A DNA stretch of 64,000 nt from Phytophthora sp. 'mugwort' (lineage: Eukaryota; Oomycota; Peronosporomycetes; Peronosporales; Peronosporaceae), in the NCBI GenBank assembly GCA_033558025.1, contig JAUCEF010000012.1:1364001-1428000 (forward strand). Reading direction: 5' to 3'. How positions within the stretch are numbered: position 1 is the stretch's first letter; the number at the start of each line of letters is the position of its first letter. Below the pieces are notes generated by a model that was given only the letters and a program-made list of their open reading frames with translations, was not told where the DNA came from and searched no databases. Position numbers and translations under genes: made by a program. This document shows positions 1-11,562 of the stretch, one piece after another.

Positions 1-1200
1 GCTCACCCAATTGTCGGAGCGAGCGGCATACTCCTGGATAAGTGCGAAGCACGTCGGTAGCGAGCGCTTGGCTCCTAGAGCCCCCACGAGGCGCTCGAGC
101 GCCTCCGAGCCCACGTCAAAGTTGGAAATCTCCTGGTCGATGCCCTGTCCGCCAGCCGACTGCTCGTCCTCGCAATTGGCCACATCCCACGTCTCCAGGT
201 CCTGAAGCTCGAGCATCATCTTGAAGGCCACTGGGTATACGGTATGTACGAACAGGTTTTTAGGCAAACGTCGACACCGTGACGGAGCCTGCTCGGCCAG
301 GGACACCAGAAACTCCATGGCCAGTTGTCTGCACCCGTCGGGCATGGCGTCGTCGTCGTTCTCTTCGCGAGGGGCGTCTGCAATCTGTACCATGGTCTCC
401 ACGAACTCGCGTAGACACGGCTTGAAGAAGGCCGCGTGCGGCTCGGCCACCTCGATCAGCACTTCCAAAGCCTCCATCACCTCGTCGAACTGCCGCGTGA
501 CTAGCAGCGCGTGCAACGCCGCGAGCACGAGCGGCACGGAGCTGGCCAGCAGCTCCGGCCGCGGCACCTGGTCCAGCGCGTCCAGATTAAGTAGCAGCAT
601 ACCCAGCGCGCGCAGGGCGTTAAGAGCCACGCGGCCTTCTCTGTCGGCCAGACCCCTGGCCATGGTCTGCACCACCGTCACGTCCAGCGTTGTGTTGTCC
701 GAGTTGTCGGTCATCTGGCCGGCCAGGAAGATGGCCACCATCTCCAGCACCCGCAGCGCGGCCTCACGCAGCGTGACCATGGGCGCGTCGCTCCACTGCA
801 GCAGCTTGGGCAGCAGATCGTCCCACTGGCCGTCCTCCAGGATACTGCTGGCCAGTTCGCCCACCGTGTCGCACACCTTGCGACGGATGCCGCGGTTCTT
901 TTCGCCTGCTTCAAGCACGGCCAGCAGCTCGTGTTTAATGGCGGCCCGGGCCTCGTCCGTGGCCCGTGGCCAGAGCGACACGGCGTCGCGCAATAGCACG
1001 CGGCGCAGTAGCACGGCGGCCAGCGCGCGAACGTCGTCCGGGCTGGCCGAGTGCACGACACGCGCCAGGCCTAGCAGCAGCTCGTCGCTACAGACATTCT
1101 GCTTGAGCGCAGCGAACTGCGCCTCGGCCGCGTTGCGGGCCGCATTGTCCACGGCCAGGAGGCTCCAGAGCAGCGCGTCCCAGGACGACGACGCCTCCAT
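1..1200 (-). CDS. Importin-5-like karyopherin beta (N-terminal part, runs off window)
   Basis: The minus strand is open without a stop from an ATG at 1200 down to base 1, giving 400 codons; the C-terminus lies outside the window. The protein is helical and rich in Leu and Ala. It begins with a repeat-like segment around residues 1-35, followed by a stretch in which all chromosome-facing helices look like HEAT repeats: an AVLLRR motif near residue 62, a KVCDTVGELAS helix near 108 and an LREAALRVLEM helix near 143. An acidic DDDD loop and an insert near residue 350 resemble importin-5/RanBP5. Members of this family carry cargo through nuclear pores and release it on binding Ran-GTP. GC content is high and typical of oomycete housekeeping genes. 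The long opposite-strand ORF at 221-1234 is a Ser/Arg-rich shadow of it. Another importin-beta class is possible, but importin-5 fits best. Confidence 0.82.
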   Translation of the reverse strand, partial: MEASSSWDALLWSLLAVDNAARNAAEAQFAALKQNVCSDELLLGLARVVHSASPDDVRALAAVLLRRVLLRDAVSLWPRATDEARAAIKHELLAVLEAGEKNRGIRRKVCDTVGELASSILEDGQWDDLLPKLLQWSDAPMVTLREAALRVLEMVAIFLAGQMTDNSDNTTLDVTVVQTMARGLADREGRVALNALRALGMLLLNLDALDQVPRPELLASSVPLVLAALHALLVTRQFDEVMEALEVLIEVAEPHAAFFKPCLREFVETMVQIADAPREENDDDAMPDGCRQLAMEFLVSLAEQAPSRCRRLPKNLFVHTVYPVAFKMMLELQDLETWDVANCEDEQSAGGQGIDQEISNFDVGSEALERLVGALGAKRSLPTCFALIQEYAARSDNWVS

Positions 1201-3300
1201 GATCCTTGTTTGTATACACACGCCGGTTATTTGACAGACACAAAATGCAGGAATGGTAGCCATCAGATGGGTGGCGGCGACTGGGCTGCGCTCATTGGCG
1301 GATGCATCAGCAGAGCGAGACCAATGAATGCGTGCAGTTTGACGTTGAAGCCCCGGCTATGGCGAGAAGGCTCCTACGAAATCAGTACTATGCCCTAATG
1401 AATCAGTACTACGCTTTGTACTGATTCAAGCTTTACTTTTCGATGTCCATGTTGAAAATATGGTGAATGCCACGACCAACAAAGAGCTGATGATGGCAGC
1501 TGGAATCCGAAAAGTGGAACGTATCCGACGTGTTTCTAGACAATGTTTGTCGAACGCAATGTCGATACGACTAAAAGGTTTGCTACAAAAACGTGAAGTT
1601 GTTCAATAGATTGCTGAAAAAAGTTTTTCGAGGCTGCTCGAGACCGTAAGTTAGAGCTCGTTGCGTACAACCACAACTGTCCAAGAATTCGGCGCCGACG
1701 TGTTCACCACGAAAATGATAACAACGTAAAATAATTCCAGTATCTCGCTCAAAAAAGGCGGCATGGGAGTAAACGCTACAAAATTATTCATTTCGGACGA
1801 ATTATACCGTACTCGCATTTCGCTGTGCATGCGATGCTGGTCCAAACTTGCAGTACTTCGTGTGTGATGTACGCTAGTCAAGTGTCCACAACGGCGAGGG
1901 TGGTTGAAATTACAGGGTGAATACAAGTCTGATATTTCTGTTTGATCGTCGTCTTCAATTAGTTCAACGAATGTAGTCCCACAAAATCGATACCGGTTGT
2001 CTTCTGTCGGTACCGTCGTCACTTTCAAGAAGGAGTCGTGGCGTATTCGTTGATGTTAATCTGTCCATGCACTTGTTCTAGACGATGCCAAAAAGGGGAG
2101 ATGGACAGTGAGAAGTCCAAATCACTTCAGAATGTGAGGTTTCTTCGCGGCAGGCAAAGCTGCGTGCCCTTGCCATGCTTCACTGACTCAGCATCGTCCC
2201 ACCAACCGTAGAACCACCACAGTGCTCGCTTGGTCTTATTTCCTTAATTTTGAGAAGCGGATGGTTTCACCGACGCTGCTAAAGACGACTGGAACGTATC
2301 CGTCGTGTTCATTTGACGATCTGAGCCAGCAAAGGTCATTCACGTGCACCACCACATCGGAGACCAGCCATTTGGCTCGGTACACGCTCCAAAAACCTCA
2401 TCTGGGACATATCAAAATCAGGTTCGCCTTTCACAACATCCTGAACACATTTCTGAAAGCGCCTTCACGGATCTGCAACTTTGCCAACCTGTGACTACCA
2501 ATTTAAAGGTAACTGCATCGAAGATACCGGCATCCTCGTGTAAGAATCTATCTCGTGCACAAATTTTAATTTGCGGAAGGTAACTTCACTCCACTCCTAT
2601 TGCTGCCACTTTTTAGTTTTTTTTTCTTTCGATCTCAACTAATAATACAGTGCGCGCCGAGATTATAGCCGCACCTGAAAGTTGGCTTTCTCGAGCCGAC
2701 GCTTGAGCTCTTACCACCCAAGAGGCGTCGTGAAGCAATAGAAAACAAATACAAAAAGCAGAATCAAGAAAGCTAATGTCGTTCGAGAGCAGTCGGCAAA
2801 AACACGATTTGGGTCGGGCCAAAATTACCCGCACTGCGGAGTTATATATTACGACTGGTAATAAACAAAACGAAAGCGGCTATAATGGTAATAAATGAGG
2901 AATTTGAACAGCTTTTTCAACGCCGGTTTAGAGACCACTCTTAGTTTCTTTGGGGCAGGTGGAAAAAATCTCAATAAGGTTGGGAGGGGCTATTGCTGCC
3001 TTCTGATGACCCAAATTGACCTCAGGCTCAACCTCAACCGGCGCATGCGGCCGCATACGTCCAAATACGATCACTTGATTGGCCCACTTGCTGCATGGCC
3101 GCATGGGCCGGGGAGCAAAAACAGGCGCTCATGCGTCCATTTCGACGCATGCGTCCAAGCTGCCGCACTGCAGGGTAGGGGACGCATGAGAACCAGCCAA
3201 TCACAGCGCATCATCTGCTACAGCTTCAGCATCTTATTCACTTCTTCGATCCCATTGGCACGCACACTTGTCTTTTGCATCGTCGTGGGCACTTGCTGAC
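1201..3300. other. Gene-free stretch left of the Harbinger element
   Basis: No convincing gene is visible on either strand; the short ORFs are low in information and have no recognisable motif. There is a small hairpin at about 1401-1427, where AATCAGTAC and GTACTGATT flank an 8-base loop. The part around 3040-3190 is rich in CGCATG/CATGCG palindromes. The stretch should hold the promoter of the importin-like gene, but no core element could be assigned with confidence. Confidence 0.4.
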
Positions 3301-4488
3301 ATGAACAACAGTTGCCGGGGAAACGGAGTCCAGTGCTATTTATGTTGTTCGTCGCCGTATCGACTGGAACTCGCACGCCCAGCGGCTTTTGTTGGAAGGA
3401 GAGTTCAAGCAGTATTATCGGATGAGTTACGCAGGATTCGAAAAACTAATTTCACTAGTAGGTGCGGATCTGGCTGTTGATCCTCTTCAGTCAGCACTTC
3501 GGGCGCTTGGTGAGCCTCCTGTCACTCCTGCTGGGATGCTGCAGACATGAATAAGCTGGCTTGCTGGTGGTAGCTTTCATCACATTCGAGTCATTACTGG
3601 AACCAGTCGGGCTGGATTTTATCGCATCGTACATGCAGTGTTGGTCGATCCTTAATAATTGCAAGGCTCTGGCCGTTGTTTTCCCTCGAAGCAACGATGA
3701 TATGGAATTAGCAGCAGCGGGCTTTCGTTCGATCAGTACGGATTGTGCAATTCCTGGTTGTATTGGGGCCATTGACGGATGGCAATGTCCGATTCGTGTG
3801 CCACGAGCTTCTGAGTGCGGGCGGGTTGTTTCGTTTTTTTTCGGGGCACTATCAGCGCTATGGCTTGAACGTGCAAGCTTGTGCGGATTATCAGTATCGT
3901 TTTACTGCGGTGGCGTGCTGCGCCCAGGTGGAAGGCATGATTCAGTAGCTTTTCTGAAGTGGTTTCTGAGCAAGCTGGAATTCGAGGACCGTATTTCGTT
4001 GTTGCTGACAACGCCTACACCCAGAGCAGAACGGTCTTGACTCCATTTAATCAGGCGCAAGTGTTCAATAGGCCGGATCGAAATAACTACAACTTTTTCT
4101 TAGCCAATGTCGGATCCGCGTCGAAATGTCGTTTGGGCTACTAGTGAATAAGTGGAAAATTCTGAAGCGCCCTTTGTGTGTTTTACTGTAAATTGCACCA
4201 CATATGACCCACGCTTGTATGCGTTTGCACAACTTCTGTATTAATCAGCGTATTATGGAGTCCCCTGTAAACGCAAGCTCAACTACCAAAACTATGCGAA
4301 AGAAACTGTGTACGTGGAATCAGGGCAGAGATCTTTCCTATACTCAAACTGAATACGAGGCAGACGGAGGCGAAGTTGTCCAGTTGCTTGATGAAACAAC
4401 CCGGAATATCATCGTACAGCACATTGTCTCTAAAAAGCTACACCGGCCGTCTTACAACCTTGAGAGGAAGTGTAAAGAAAAAGTATAA
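3301..4488 (+). pseudogene. PIF/Harbinger-type DDE transposase, frameshifted
   Basis: Consecutive pieces in different frames encode parts of a DDE_Tnp_4-like transposase. The N-terminal piece contains EFKQYYRMSYAGFEKLISL. The GAIDGWQCPIRVP block near 3765 holds the first catalytic Asp. A FFSGHYQRYGLNVQACADY-like block follows near 3830-3890, and a GPYFVVADNAYTQSRT block near 3990 holds the second Asp region. The final piece, with CMRLHNFCINQR near 4210, is the usual C-terminal signature of Harbinger transposases. At least four frame changes and no single long ORF indicate a dead copy. A convergent partner gene lies at 4516-5520, the standard two-gene layout of Harbinger elements. Terminal repeats of this element were not found. 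Confidence 0.8.
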
Positions 4489-4515
4489 TTCAATTGTTAG
4501 ATACGAAGATATGCT

Positions 4516-5520
4516 CTAGATGTTATCGGTGCGAAGCTTTTCGATATACGACTTTCGCTCATGCAACAATACTGCTCGGTCTTCCACTAGACGGTTCTTC
4601 ACCTTGTCGTCACCAGCAGAGGTGACTATTGCTTTATCAATATCGCCTAGTTGCCGGCGGATATCACCCAGTATACCAAGCATTTGGGACCTTTGGCTTA
4701 TAATACTGCTGGCCCATTCACGGGCATGCTCAGCTTCTGTTTTTCTGTCAGTGACGTAGGTCATCAATGCGGCCGCCACTTTCTCTAATGTCTCAGCTCC
4801 CTTTCGATGCTTGGACTGGTAGGTTAGAGATTTTCCGCTGCCTCCCTGTGTATGAGAACTCAAGGTATCTAGATCGTCATCTTCGAAAAGGCCTCCTTTG
4901 ACAAAGTTTATCAGCTCTGGTTTCAGCTACATAAGCCATGCCGCAAACACGAATTAGCAATAGAATATCATGCAATGAACATGATGTCGACGTACCTTCA
5001 GTCACTTCCGTAGATAAAACAGGGCTCCTTGGTTTTCCACGAATTGCGAAACTCGTTTTCATGCTGACCGGATTGGTAAAACGTTGCTCAGCTGCACAGT
5101 ACTTTTGGAGAAGCTCCTTCGCCATTCCAAACAGCTTCTCAGCTGAGTGCGATGCCGTCATAGAAGGATCAATGCCTCTAAACAGCTCGTCTTCAAACAT
5201 CAACATGTTCCTCTCGTGTGGCTTCGGGAAGTTATGCACATAAGACTCACGGAAGTCCTGCCAGAAGTTGCTCTTGGTGTTGATCTGTTTGCTGTCAACA
5301 GCAACTCGGGAAGACGTATCGCCTAAAAAAAACAATTTAATTACTCAGTTTGTCACCATTATCCAACTCTGTCCAATTCCTAGTAGTAGCGTTACCTGTT
5401 TTATAGCGCGTAGCAAACTCGTCCGAGAAAGAAGGTTTATCAGTCTGTACGGGCAATGCTTTGTTCGCTTGGACACAGCGTTGTCGCCTGTATGAAGATC
5501 AGCATCACCTAGCATGATAC
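4516..5520 (-). CDS. Harbinger-associated SANT/Myb-like accessory protein, probably multi-exon
   Basis: This is a minus-strand gene convergent with the Harbinger transposase remnant. The middle exon (about 4996-5320) encodes a segment with FWQDFRESYVHNFPKPHE and many charged residues. The last exon (ending 4516) is a coiled-coil with repeated Glu, Arg and Lys (TDRKTEAEHAREW, ILGDIRRQLGDIDKA). Two plausible GT-AG introns restore reading: about 5321-5395 (ending in a T-run plus AG) and about 4919-4995. The downstream exon then reads ELINFVKGGLFEDDD before the coiled coil. The upstream exon and true start are unclear. In Harbinger elements the second protein is a Myb/SANT DNA-binding protein that helps the transposase enter the nucleus and bind the ends. 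The Myb part itself was not clearly seen, so the assignment leans on position and orientation. Confidence 0.55.
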
Positions 5521-5829
5521 CATCAATTGCCGCTTGTACTGCATCGTGGTGCTGGCAATCTCTACGGATAAACGGCCCGATTTTCTAAAGCATGCTCCCC
5601 TTTTCAAAAGGTGCTTGCTATTTAACTGATACTTAGCAACTAACGTAGCGTTCCACAGGCGACTCTGTAGTGTGCGCTCAGCGCTGCGCTGCATCAAACA
5701 AGCAACGAAGCCCTCGCAACGATTCCAAGTATCAGCCGTGTGGTCCAGTGCCCACGCTCATTGCTGCAGTGACCATCGGGAAAGACAGCAGGCTGCCACG
5801 ACCAGTTCTGCAACGACCTGCTCAAGCGG

Positions 5830-6450
5830 ACGAGCTTTCCAAGAGGAGAAGAGGCCCGAGCTGAGCACTAAGCAATGGACGCATGTGCGACGTCGACAAG
5901 ATGAACGTGTACAAGAACATCGAGGGCTCCAATAACTCGCGTGTGACGCTCTGTAGGCAAAGGCCTCATGCACGGCACCGGTGGAGGACATGATGGACGG
6001 CCTCTATTGCGATATGACCGAAGATCTGCGCAAAGTCAAGACGCTGCTCAACTACAAATTCATCGACGGCGCAGTGTTCCACGTGAGCAAGCACCGACCG
6101 ACCGATACGCCCTTCCGCTTCGCCGGCATCGAGTGGTTTGCAGCTAAGCCGCCGCTCGGGCGGCTGGTGGCGGATCGAGATATGCTCAACTACGAGGTAA
6201 CGAGCTCTACGCGCAGAGATGATGTCGAATGAGCTGGTCTCATGCTATGTGACTTGACCTATGCCGATCATGGAGCAGGTCATGAACGAGCACAGGAACG
6301 AGTTTGCGTACCACAGCTACCAGTTCATTGGGTGTCCTGAGTGGCCCGCAGACAACACGAAGAACACCAAGCGAGCGCACACAGCCACGTGCTACCGTCA
6401 GTACTCGTCTGAATTAGTCGAGTGCTTCCCCAGGTGTGTGTTTTTCATTT
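5830..6450 (+). pseudogene. START-like domain gene fragment
   Basis: The segment at 5981-6232 reads as VEDMMDGLYCDMTEDLRKVKT-type sequence followed by a stretch ending near RLVADRDMLNYE. This resembles the central part of START-like domain proteins that are expanded in oomycetes. Upstream, in another frame, a KQWTHVR...DKMNVYKN piece (about 5870-5930) matches the usual preceding segment. Downstream, 6261-6450 holds YHSYQFIGCPEWPAD and CYRQYSSELVE pieces. The frames do not join, so this is a decayed copy. It belongs to a START subfamily different from the START/FYVE cluster further right. It could instead be a multi-exon gene, but the shifts fall at points without good splice sites. Confidence 0.5.
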
Positions 6451-6459
6451 AGTCTGCAC

Positions 6460-6842
6460 GGAGGCACCTCTTGTTTGCATGCCTATCTAGCCATATATAT
6501 ATGTGACGTCTGACACACTCGTAGCAAGTCGCGGAATAGTTCCAAGCAATGCCCTGGGGTGCATGCAGGTGAGCTTATCAGCTCTGAAGTTGAGCTTGCA
6601 TTCGGTTGCTTATGTTTTGCTTTCCACAGAATATGTGCCTCAGCTACTCGTTAGAGCAGACTATCTTCCAGACAAGCGAGCGGACTGGAAAAACAATTAC
6701 GGAGGAGTTGTGCAAAGTGCTGGCGAAGCCGCTCGATGACTTCGCTTTAAGGTGAACATGTCGTAAATGAAAGATTTATAGATGCAAGATATATTAGTTC
6801 AAGTTCTCCGTTCTCTTTCCTGTTGCAGTTTATACTGCTGCT
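6460..6842. other. Unassigned spacer
   Basis: It includes a TATATATA tract at about 6494-6502. A short ORF reads through 6503-6739, but no family could be recognised. Confidence 0.3.
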
Positions 6843-8766
6843 CTACGCTGAAAAACTTCCAGGATCTACCTCTATCGTCGTCTGCTCTGCCGATGCGTCC
6901 TTACACGTGCGGATATTGTGCCCTGGCTTCTTACAGTTCTTGCACAAGCGAATTCTTTTCGTAGTCTGCTCACCACGGCTGGGAATTCGTTTCTTTCGCT
7001 TCCTGCTCACACGATCGGGGAGCTGCGGTAGGATCTCCTCTGCCTCTATGCTTTGCAATAAAGGCATCTCCACTTTTGCTTCAGCAAAGGCTTTGTAGTA
7101 GTTGCTGACTTGGTGGCACGACGCAAAACGGTCGAAAACACTGTCGAGTTGCTTTCGTTTCACAAGTGTAGCGATCATGTGTCTGCACGGAATTCCATAC
7201 TGATCATGAAGGAGCACGTGCAACAACTATTCTCCAGGTCCACACGATACCGGAACGGAGGCACTGCGAGAACACGATGAACAAACGTCACGTGGACCTG
7301 CGAATCGGAGACGTAGTAGTTACCCATTCTGCTGAATTCTGCATCGTATAGGTTTTGAGCACCATCCGTGACTTTGCGGCCTTCTTTCGCCCACTTTGCC
7401 GAATTTATGATCTAGAGTGCTTTCATTTGCATCGATATGATGCGATCCAAAAACTCGTACGGAGCGCATGCACGAATGCCTTCGACCAGCGAATTTGCAT
7501 TAAAGCTCTCCACAAAGTTTGTAGTGCGCCACCCGTACAAAGCCTTTCACCTGGAGGAGTGTATAGCTTCCACTCCTCTGGTGGAATGGCTCGCACATAT
7601 TCCTCGACGTCCTTCCCCACTTGATCGCCGATCATCGTCAGGACATTGTCGTACTCCTCCTTAAATCGAGCGCCTTGGAGCTGCCAAAGGAACGTCTTAT
7701 GGGCTGCTTTGAAGGACTTGCACATGGCCAACGTGTTTCGCTCAATATGCAGCGTGCAGTGTCTGTACAATACATATTATCTGTTAGATAGTTAAACTAA
7801 AACATAATGAAATTGGGCGTACGTACCGAAGCTCGATGCTGTGTTTCTTGCCAATAGAGACTACCCCTTTGTTACGGTCACAGAAAAGTGGGTAATCTGC
7901 CAACGATAACCCAGCGCGCTGCATGCAATCTACAAACCACTCGTAGTTAACAATGTCCTCTGAGTTTACCAACGCAACAGCTAGCGTCAATAAAAAAATT
8001 GCAGTGCCATCCCGACCCACGAGCACGATTTGTTGACCGCCGTAGTTGTTGTTGGTGGAATACGCACAAATCGATTTTAAGTATGTTCTGGTTGTACGGC
8101 ATTGTGTTCACGAGGACTTCGCTGATGACGATTGCTCGTAACAACCGTCCCGCTGAATCGGCCTGCACGTCGGTGATGGAGCCAGGGTTGACTCGCGCGA
8201 ACTCGGCAAGTAGCTGCGGTATTTGCTTGTAAGCCTTATTCTGTCGAGAACTGTAGTTTGAAGAACCAGTCCTTTAGCTCTGTAGACGGTGCTTTGGCAG
8301 CAACAAGAACCGGCGCGTTGCCTGCGTGATGTAGAATATCTTCTCGACGGTATGTACCAGATTGTGCATGCTGTCGTAGAACATAGTATCGCGCTGAATA
8401 TGCGAGATCAAATTGCAAACGTTGGTCCTTGTTGGCATCCGTGAGGACAAGCTTCACCACGCTCGTGTGCGTGATTAGGTTACATTGACGTAGCTGCCTG
8501 GGCAGCGTAGTGGGGGCCATGCCGCACGCAGCAGCAGCCGAGCGCATTGTCGAGCGTTCTTCGACATTGATCCCACGCAGACGTTCAAGTGTATGGGTAT
8601 GGTTTTCGGACGCCCACCATCCGTACAATTCCTGCGCGATGGCGACGCAAAACTGCCAGTGCTCGCTGCATCCATCTTGGCTCAGGCCCAAATGACGGGA
8701 AATGACGAAGGGATGGATACCCTCTGCCGCAGCCACAACGGAGAGGTCGCCGAGCCTGAGGCCCAT
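6843..8766 (-). pseudogene. Mutator-like (MULE) transposase, frameshifted, with a mariner-like N-terminal piece
   Basis: Reading the minus strand, the C-terminal piece (6843-7226) has a SWIM zinc-binding pattern, with a CTC upstream in another frame and then GIPCRHMIA. A CKNCKKPGHNIRTC zinc knuckle near its end follows the CX2CX4HX4C pattern. The piece at 7423-7770 has the MULE-type CTLHIERNTLAM and EEYVRAIPPEEWKLYTP blocks. The pieces at 7784-8168 carry VNSEDIVNYEWFVDCMQ and VQADSAGRLLRAIVISEVL, which are MULE DDE core blocks. The most upstream piece (8236-8766) has an HTH-like RSAAAACGMAPTTLPRQL and a THTSVVKLVLTDANKDQRL block that look more like Tc1/mariner DNA-binding regions. At least four frame changes show the gene is dead. 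No terminal inverted repeats were identified. Confidence 0.72.
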
Positions 8767-9777
8767 TGTTGGAGCGGAGCAGTAAGGCCCCGAGGACCTG
8801 CTGCCTCTCGGCGTCGGTCAGTTGTTTTCGTGCGGGGGCTGGTGGGCATCACCATGTTGATGGCTGTGTGAGGGTGGGCGAAATAGGTTGTTTGACGTTC
8901 CAGTCAGGCTCGCGCTGGTCCACCGACGTTGGTCGACCAGCCATTGCGGCGCCAGTACTAAGTCCCGTAAAGACTCGATCACACCAAATGAATGGCAAGG
9001 ATTAGCTACGATTTTTGGTACAGCTTAAACCTTGTATTGAAATAGTTTGAAGTTAAGCGCATGTTTATTAGTTAAATTCTTTATTTGCGGAACGCATGTG
9101 TTCAAGTGGCCCGGACAATATGATATCCAGCCATCCACCGCAACGGTGTAATAACAGCGGAAGGAGGGGTGTTTCACGTCCGAACTGCAAGTGTACGCGA
9201 TCCTTGTGACGGGATCCGTTAAAATTACCCGACTATCGGTAGTTTATACATCTTTTAGCTGGACAGCGTAGTGCCAATAAAACGCCTACAGCAAGGACCG
9301 AGCCCATTTTTCCGTAACGGAAACACTTTAAGAAAGTTATACGGTGGTGAAGGAGCTCGGATTATTCATCAGATTTTTGGTTAATTTGTGCCGAAACAGC
9401 TATTATAATATCCGACGGCAGCTACACATACCCATTTATTACCAAAAGGCTCAGGTCAAACAAAAAAGTCTAGTTACGTGAATTAAGTTATTACGAAATT
9501 TTTGCACTGGATTCACTAGTTTCACCGAAACTGAATCGTTGGAGACGGAGGGCAGTCTGAATGAATACAGGAAATCATGACTTCAAGGCGTTGGTTACTT
9601 TATGCCTAATATCTCTTCTAGTGACAACTCATTAATTAAATACGGACAACGGAAGAGCGGCTACTGTTAAAGGGCGCCAAGTCTGAGCGCACGAACACAA
9701 AGCATTTCCACACTAACATACCGGTACATTTAGTACCGAGCGTCAACCAAACAGTACCAATACCAGTACAATACCAA
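8767..9777. other. AT-rich gene-free stretch
   Basis: No ORF with recognisable features is present. The composition is clearly more AT-rich than the neighbouring genes and no tandem repeats were seen. Confidence 0.35.
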
Positions 9778-9779
9778 AG

Positions 9780-10000
9780 TATGAAGTGATCAGCAAACAT
9801 CCAACCTTTCGCGGAGTGCTCGTAAAACATTTTGGCAAGACCCGACTATCGATTCGTGGGGTACAAAGTGGAGCCAGCGGCCAGCTACGGTTTGTAGCTT
9901 CGTTATGTCTTGCACCACCACGAATCGATAGTCGAGTCTTGTCAAAATGTTTTTCAGCACTCCGTATTTTGTCGCAAAAGGCTGACCACTCCGTATTAGT
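9780..10000. repeat. Foldback (MITE-like) inverted repeat
   Basis: The arms at about 9812-9861 and 9916-9965 are inverted copies that differ at only a few positions; both contain CGACTATCGATTCGTGG in one orientation. A weaker match extends the arms outward to about 9780 and 10000 (GTGATCAGC against GTGGTCAGC). The central loop is about 55 bases. There is no coding capacity, so this is probably a non-autonomous foldback element or a decayed MITE; a flanking duplication could not be assigned. Confidence 0.6.
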
Positions 10001-10668
10001 TAGTTACCCGTACATACTGCAGTCTCCAGTTCGGCGCGACGAAATCGGGTCTACCTTCGACGAATCTACGGCACAAAGTAAGCACAAGTCGCGGAGCCAG
10101 GTCGCTCGACTGCCGACAAAAAAAAGGAGAGTTGGCACTCCCAATCCGGAGAAAAGTCTGCAGCATTTTTCACCATCTCGAACTCGCACGCCACCTGCTC
10201 AATGCCACCTGCTCAACTTAAGCCTCAAGCGCGGTGGACAACGATAAGCACAGGCGGGATCAAGACCAACAGACTTGACCACGAGAGACCTCTACCATGC
10301 TACAAACAGCACAAACTGCACCATTGCACAGTGGACACGCTAAACAGAGAGTCAACATGCTGCTTGGATGCCAATCATACGGACTCATCAACCTACTCTA
10401 CCGAGGTCCAGAAATTCCTACCTCTTTCCGACGGTGATGGTTTTGTGTCTTTGTGGCTCGGTTATATGCTCGCAGCACGTTCTCTCCGACCCGTTGGTAA
10501 TTTTTAGTCTGGACCTGCACTGCGCGCTCTTTGACCGACGAACAGGACCGGTGTGCATCGGATTGGCGGAATCCCGGCGTGGCCCACGCCGTGGGTTGGA
10601 GCCGCTCGTCCAGTCCACTTTCTTTTTTCGTGTTGGAGCGCGACGCCCAATCCGAGCTTGTCGGAACG
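10001..10668. other. Upstream region of the split START/FYVE gene
   Basis: No gene is recognised. The short ORFs here carry no known motif. The region probably contains the promoter of the downstream START/FYVE gene. Confidence 0.3.
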
Positions 10669-11188
10669 ATGGCGAGGGAACGATTCGTCCAAAAATCTTT
10701 TCCCAGAGCTTGATTTGTCTGTAGCCGACAAAGCCGAGCTTCAAGCGCTCGTGACGACCTTCATCGAAGAGCACCTTCCTAACTACACAAAGTACAGTGC
10801 GAACCAGAGCCATCAAGTGGACACGAACCGCTGGAAGCTCTTCAAGACCAAGGACAATGTGCGACTATATTCCGAGCGGGACCTTAAGAGCGAGTGTCAG
10901 TCTGCTAAAGGTGAAGAACAGAAAATGCCCGTTGTGCTGTGTGAGGGATTAATCCCGGGTAAGCTCGAGGATGTCATGTTCGGAATGATCAGCCCGACGC
11001 TGGAGCTCATGCGTCTCAAGGCGTCCTACATCGACACCGTCAGCAGCGCTTCGGTGCTGTCCACGATTGCCAAGCCCACGCCCGAGGACCCTTTCCAGTC
11101 GTTGGTGCTTAAGTGGATGCAGCTCGACCTGCCGCTGCGCTCCATGAATTTGGTCAAGAACCGCGACTTTGTGTACATGGAAGCCACT
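10669..11188 (+). pseudogene. START/FYVE-like gene, 5' half (interrupted by Polinton)
   Basis: This encodes the N-terminal half of a START-like domain protein paralogous to the genes at 42885-44063, 41040-42458 and 30921-32138. Shared blocks are TNRWKLFKTKDNVRLYSER, VLCEGLIPGKLEDVMFGMIS, LSTIAKPTPEDPFQSLVLKW and NRDFVYMEAT. The best start is the ATG at 10669 (MARERFVQKSF), which matches the start region of the 44063 paralogue. It is one base out of frame with the domain; the shift falls at the T4C3 run at 10698-10704. Reading stops being host-like exactly at 11188, where the Polinton begins. The continuation starts at 29291 in the same frame. START domains bind lipids; the function of this family is not known. 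The gene is broken twice. Confidence 0.85.
11183..11188. repeat. Target-site duplication, left copy (GCCACT)
   Basis: The six bases immediately before the element match 29285-29290 exactly. Six-base duplications are the rule for Polinton/Maverick insertion. Confidence 0.92.
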
Positions 11189-11364
11189 AGTAGTAATACT
11201 TGGAACATTACACCGGCAGTTTTTTTACTTTCCGTAATTTACCATCGAGAACAATCCTGGAACCTTCTTTCGGACCAGGTGCTATTTTGACGACGCTACC
11301 TCTCGACCACCTTAGAGTGAAAGCAACGTCTTCTGGATCTTAGGGTAGTTTTAGAACCGCTCGA
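11189..11364 (+). repeat. Polinton terminal inverted repeat, left
   Basis: It aligns with the reverse complement of 29121-29284 over about 165-175 bases at roughly 85 percent identity by eye. A gap of about 14 bases near 11251-11265 is the main difference. The outermost 23 bases are identical. The divergence suggests substitutions accumulated after insertion. Confidence 0.92.
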
Positions 11365-11562
11365 CCGACAACATTCAAACTATATTGATAAAACAATAGA
11401 TAGTTTTATTATCTTCTCTTAACCACCAATCAGGAATAAGAAATCAGTCAGCGCCGCCAACTATGCTTTAAATCGCAAGCTTTGAGTTCTGCGATATGGT
11501 TAGATAGGAACTTGTCGAAGCGTAGTTGCCACACTGGATGGCTATGAGTTCACACTGGATGA
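11365..11562. other. Polinton left subterminal region
   Basis: Non-coding sequence between the left inverted repeat and the stop of the Uma2-type gene. A direct repeat of ACTGGATG[AG]CTATGAGTTC lies at about 11534-11570. Confidence 0.4.

Noticed and set aside
221..1234. 337-codon plus-strand ORF over the importin-like gene
   Set aside because: Ser/Arg/Ala-rich shadow; the minus strand encodes HEAT-type helices without a stop across the same region.
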